Below are positions 32,203-32,500 of a stretch of 32,500 nt of DNA, one piece after another; position 1 is the stretch's first letter; every line of letters starts with the position of its first letter. Source of the stretch: Symbiodinium natans. Taxonomy: Eukaryota; Sar; Dinophyceae; Suessiales; Symbiodiniaceae. The position numbers and the translations under genes are program-made. The notes beneath the pieces were generated by a model. It did not search any database. It saw only the letters and a program-made list of their open reading frames with translations, and was not told the origin of the DNA. The stretch is taken from positions 17,501 through 50,000 of the forward strand of contig CAJNDS010000632.1 in NCBI GenBank assembly GCA_905221605.1, written 5' to 3'.

Positions 32203-32500
32203 CTGCTACACGTTGCTGCTTTGGGGTACAAAGCACAGCTGGCTTGGCATTTATGAGGTGGGTGTACGACCCTAGACCCTGAACCCTAAACCCTAAAGCC
32301 CGGACCCTACTAAACCCTAAACCCTAAACCCGATGGCATGCTCCCTTCTGTCAGCATTCTCAAGGTGGGGCCTGTTCCTTGAGGGCTTATGAGCCCCGGG
32401 TTTTGGGCATACGGGGTTTAGGGTTTAGGGTTTAGGGTTTAGGGTTTAGGGTTTAGGGCATAAAGGCTTGGTTCGACTTTTCGGTGGCTTGGGGTCGGTT
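32203..32500 (-). other. Sequence upstream of exon 1
   Basis: CCCTAAA cluster at 32272..32330 and TTTAGGG tract at 32413..32459. A possible NRPHLENADRREHAIG frame near 32340..32380 has an AAG|G acceptor but no family support. Confidence 0.5.

Noticed and set aside
972-32202. Apicomplexan (Eimeria-like) origin suggested by AAACCCT repeats
   Set aside because: The majority of GC donors, the GA donors and the AG|G acceptors do not fit apicomplexan introns, and long CAG runs typical of Eimeria are absent.

Overview
The window is eukaryotic nuclear DNA, most probably from a dinoflagellate. It is saturated with interstitial tracts of the heptamer TTTAGGG/CCCTAAA. Between the tracts, on the minus strand, lie very short GC-rich coding pieces that join into one continuous reading frame. 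The splice signals fit dinoflagellates: donors are mostly GC (23 of 41), then GT (16) and GA (2), and 37 of 41 acceptors are AG followed by G. Almost none of the long open frames in the window is a real gene; most are read-through of the heptamer repeat.

Main content: 41 proposed exons (29 to 89 nt, mean about 52 nt) between 32202 and 972 on the minus strand. Spliced, they give 2112 nt, or 704 codons, without a stop, in about 31.2 kb (6.8 % coding). The protein is a HYDIN-like axonemal central-pair protein. The order of its motifs follows the C-terminal part of HYDIN: ASH-type beta-sandwich segments, an NPT..DWKLYP block, PLTMTS, KHKGSLF, a VPCK..NWL..QRF block, NPL, ELGTYPY, FLHYAK, and a final LGECRALL..GGGE..PPQPQ block. 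Both gene ends lie outside the window. Two of the 41 exons (12 and 13) are less certain because they encode sequence not recognised as HYDIN.

The introns (mean about 730 nt) hold telomere-like tracts, AT microsatellites, homopolymer G/C runs, minisatellites and a small family of 90 to 115 bp inverted-repeat elements. In about 16 of 40 introns the sense strand begins with (TTTAGGG)n and ends with (CCCTAAA)n, so the two intron ends could pair and bring the splice sites together. This inverted telomere-repeat intron design is the most unusual thing here.

Other content: an open minus-strand frame running off the left edge (1..224) and a 79-codon minus-strand frame in a repeat-free part of intron 15 (20051..20290). 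Neither was recognised. No rRNA, tRNA, CRISPR array, promoter or terminator could be supported. Exon boundaries come from reading frame, splice-site rules and remembered HYDIN family motifs, not from transcript data.
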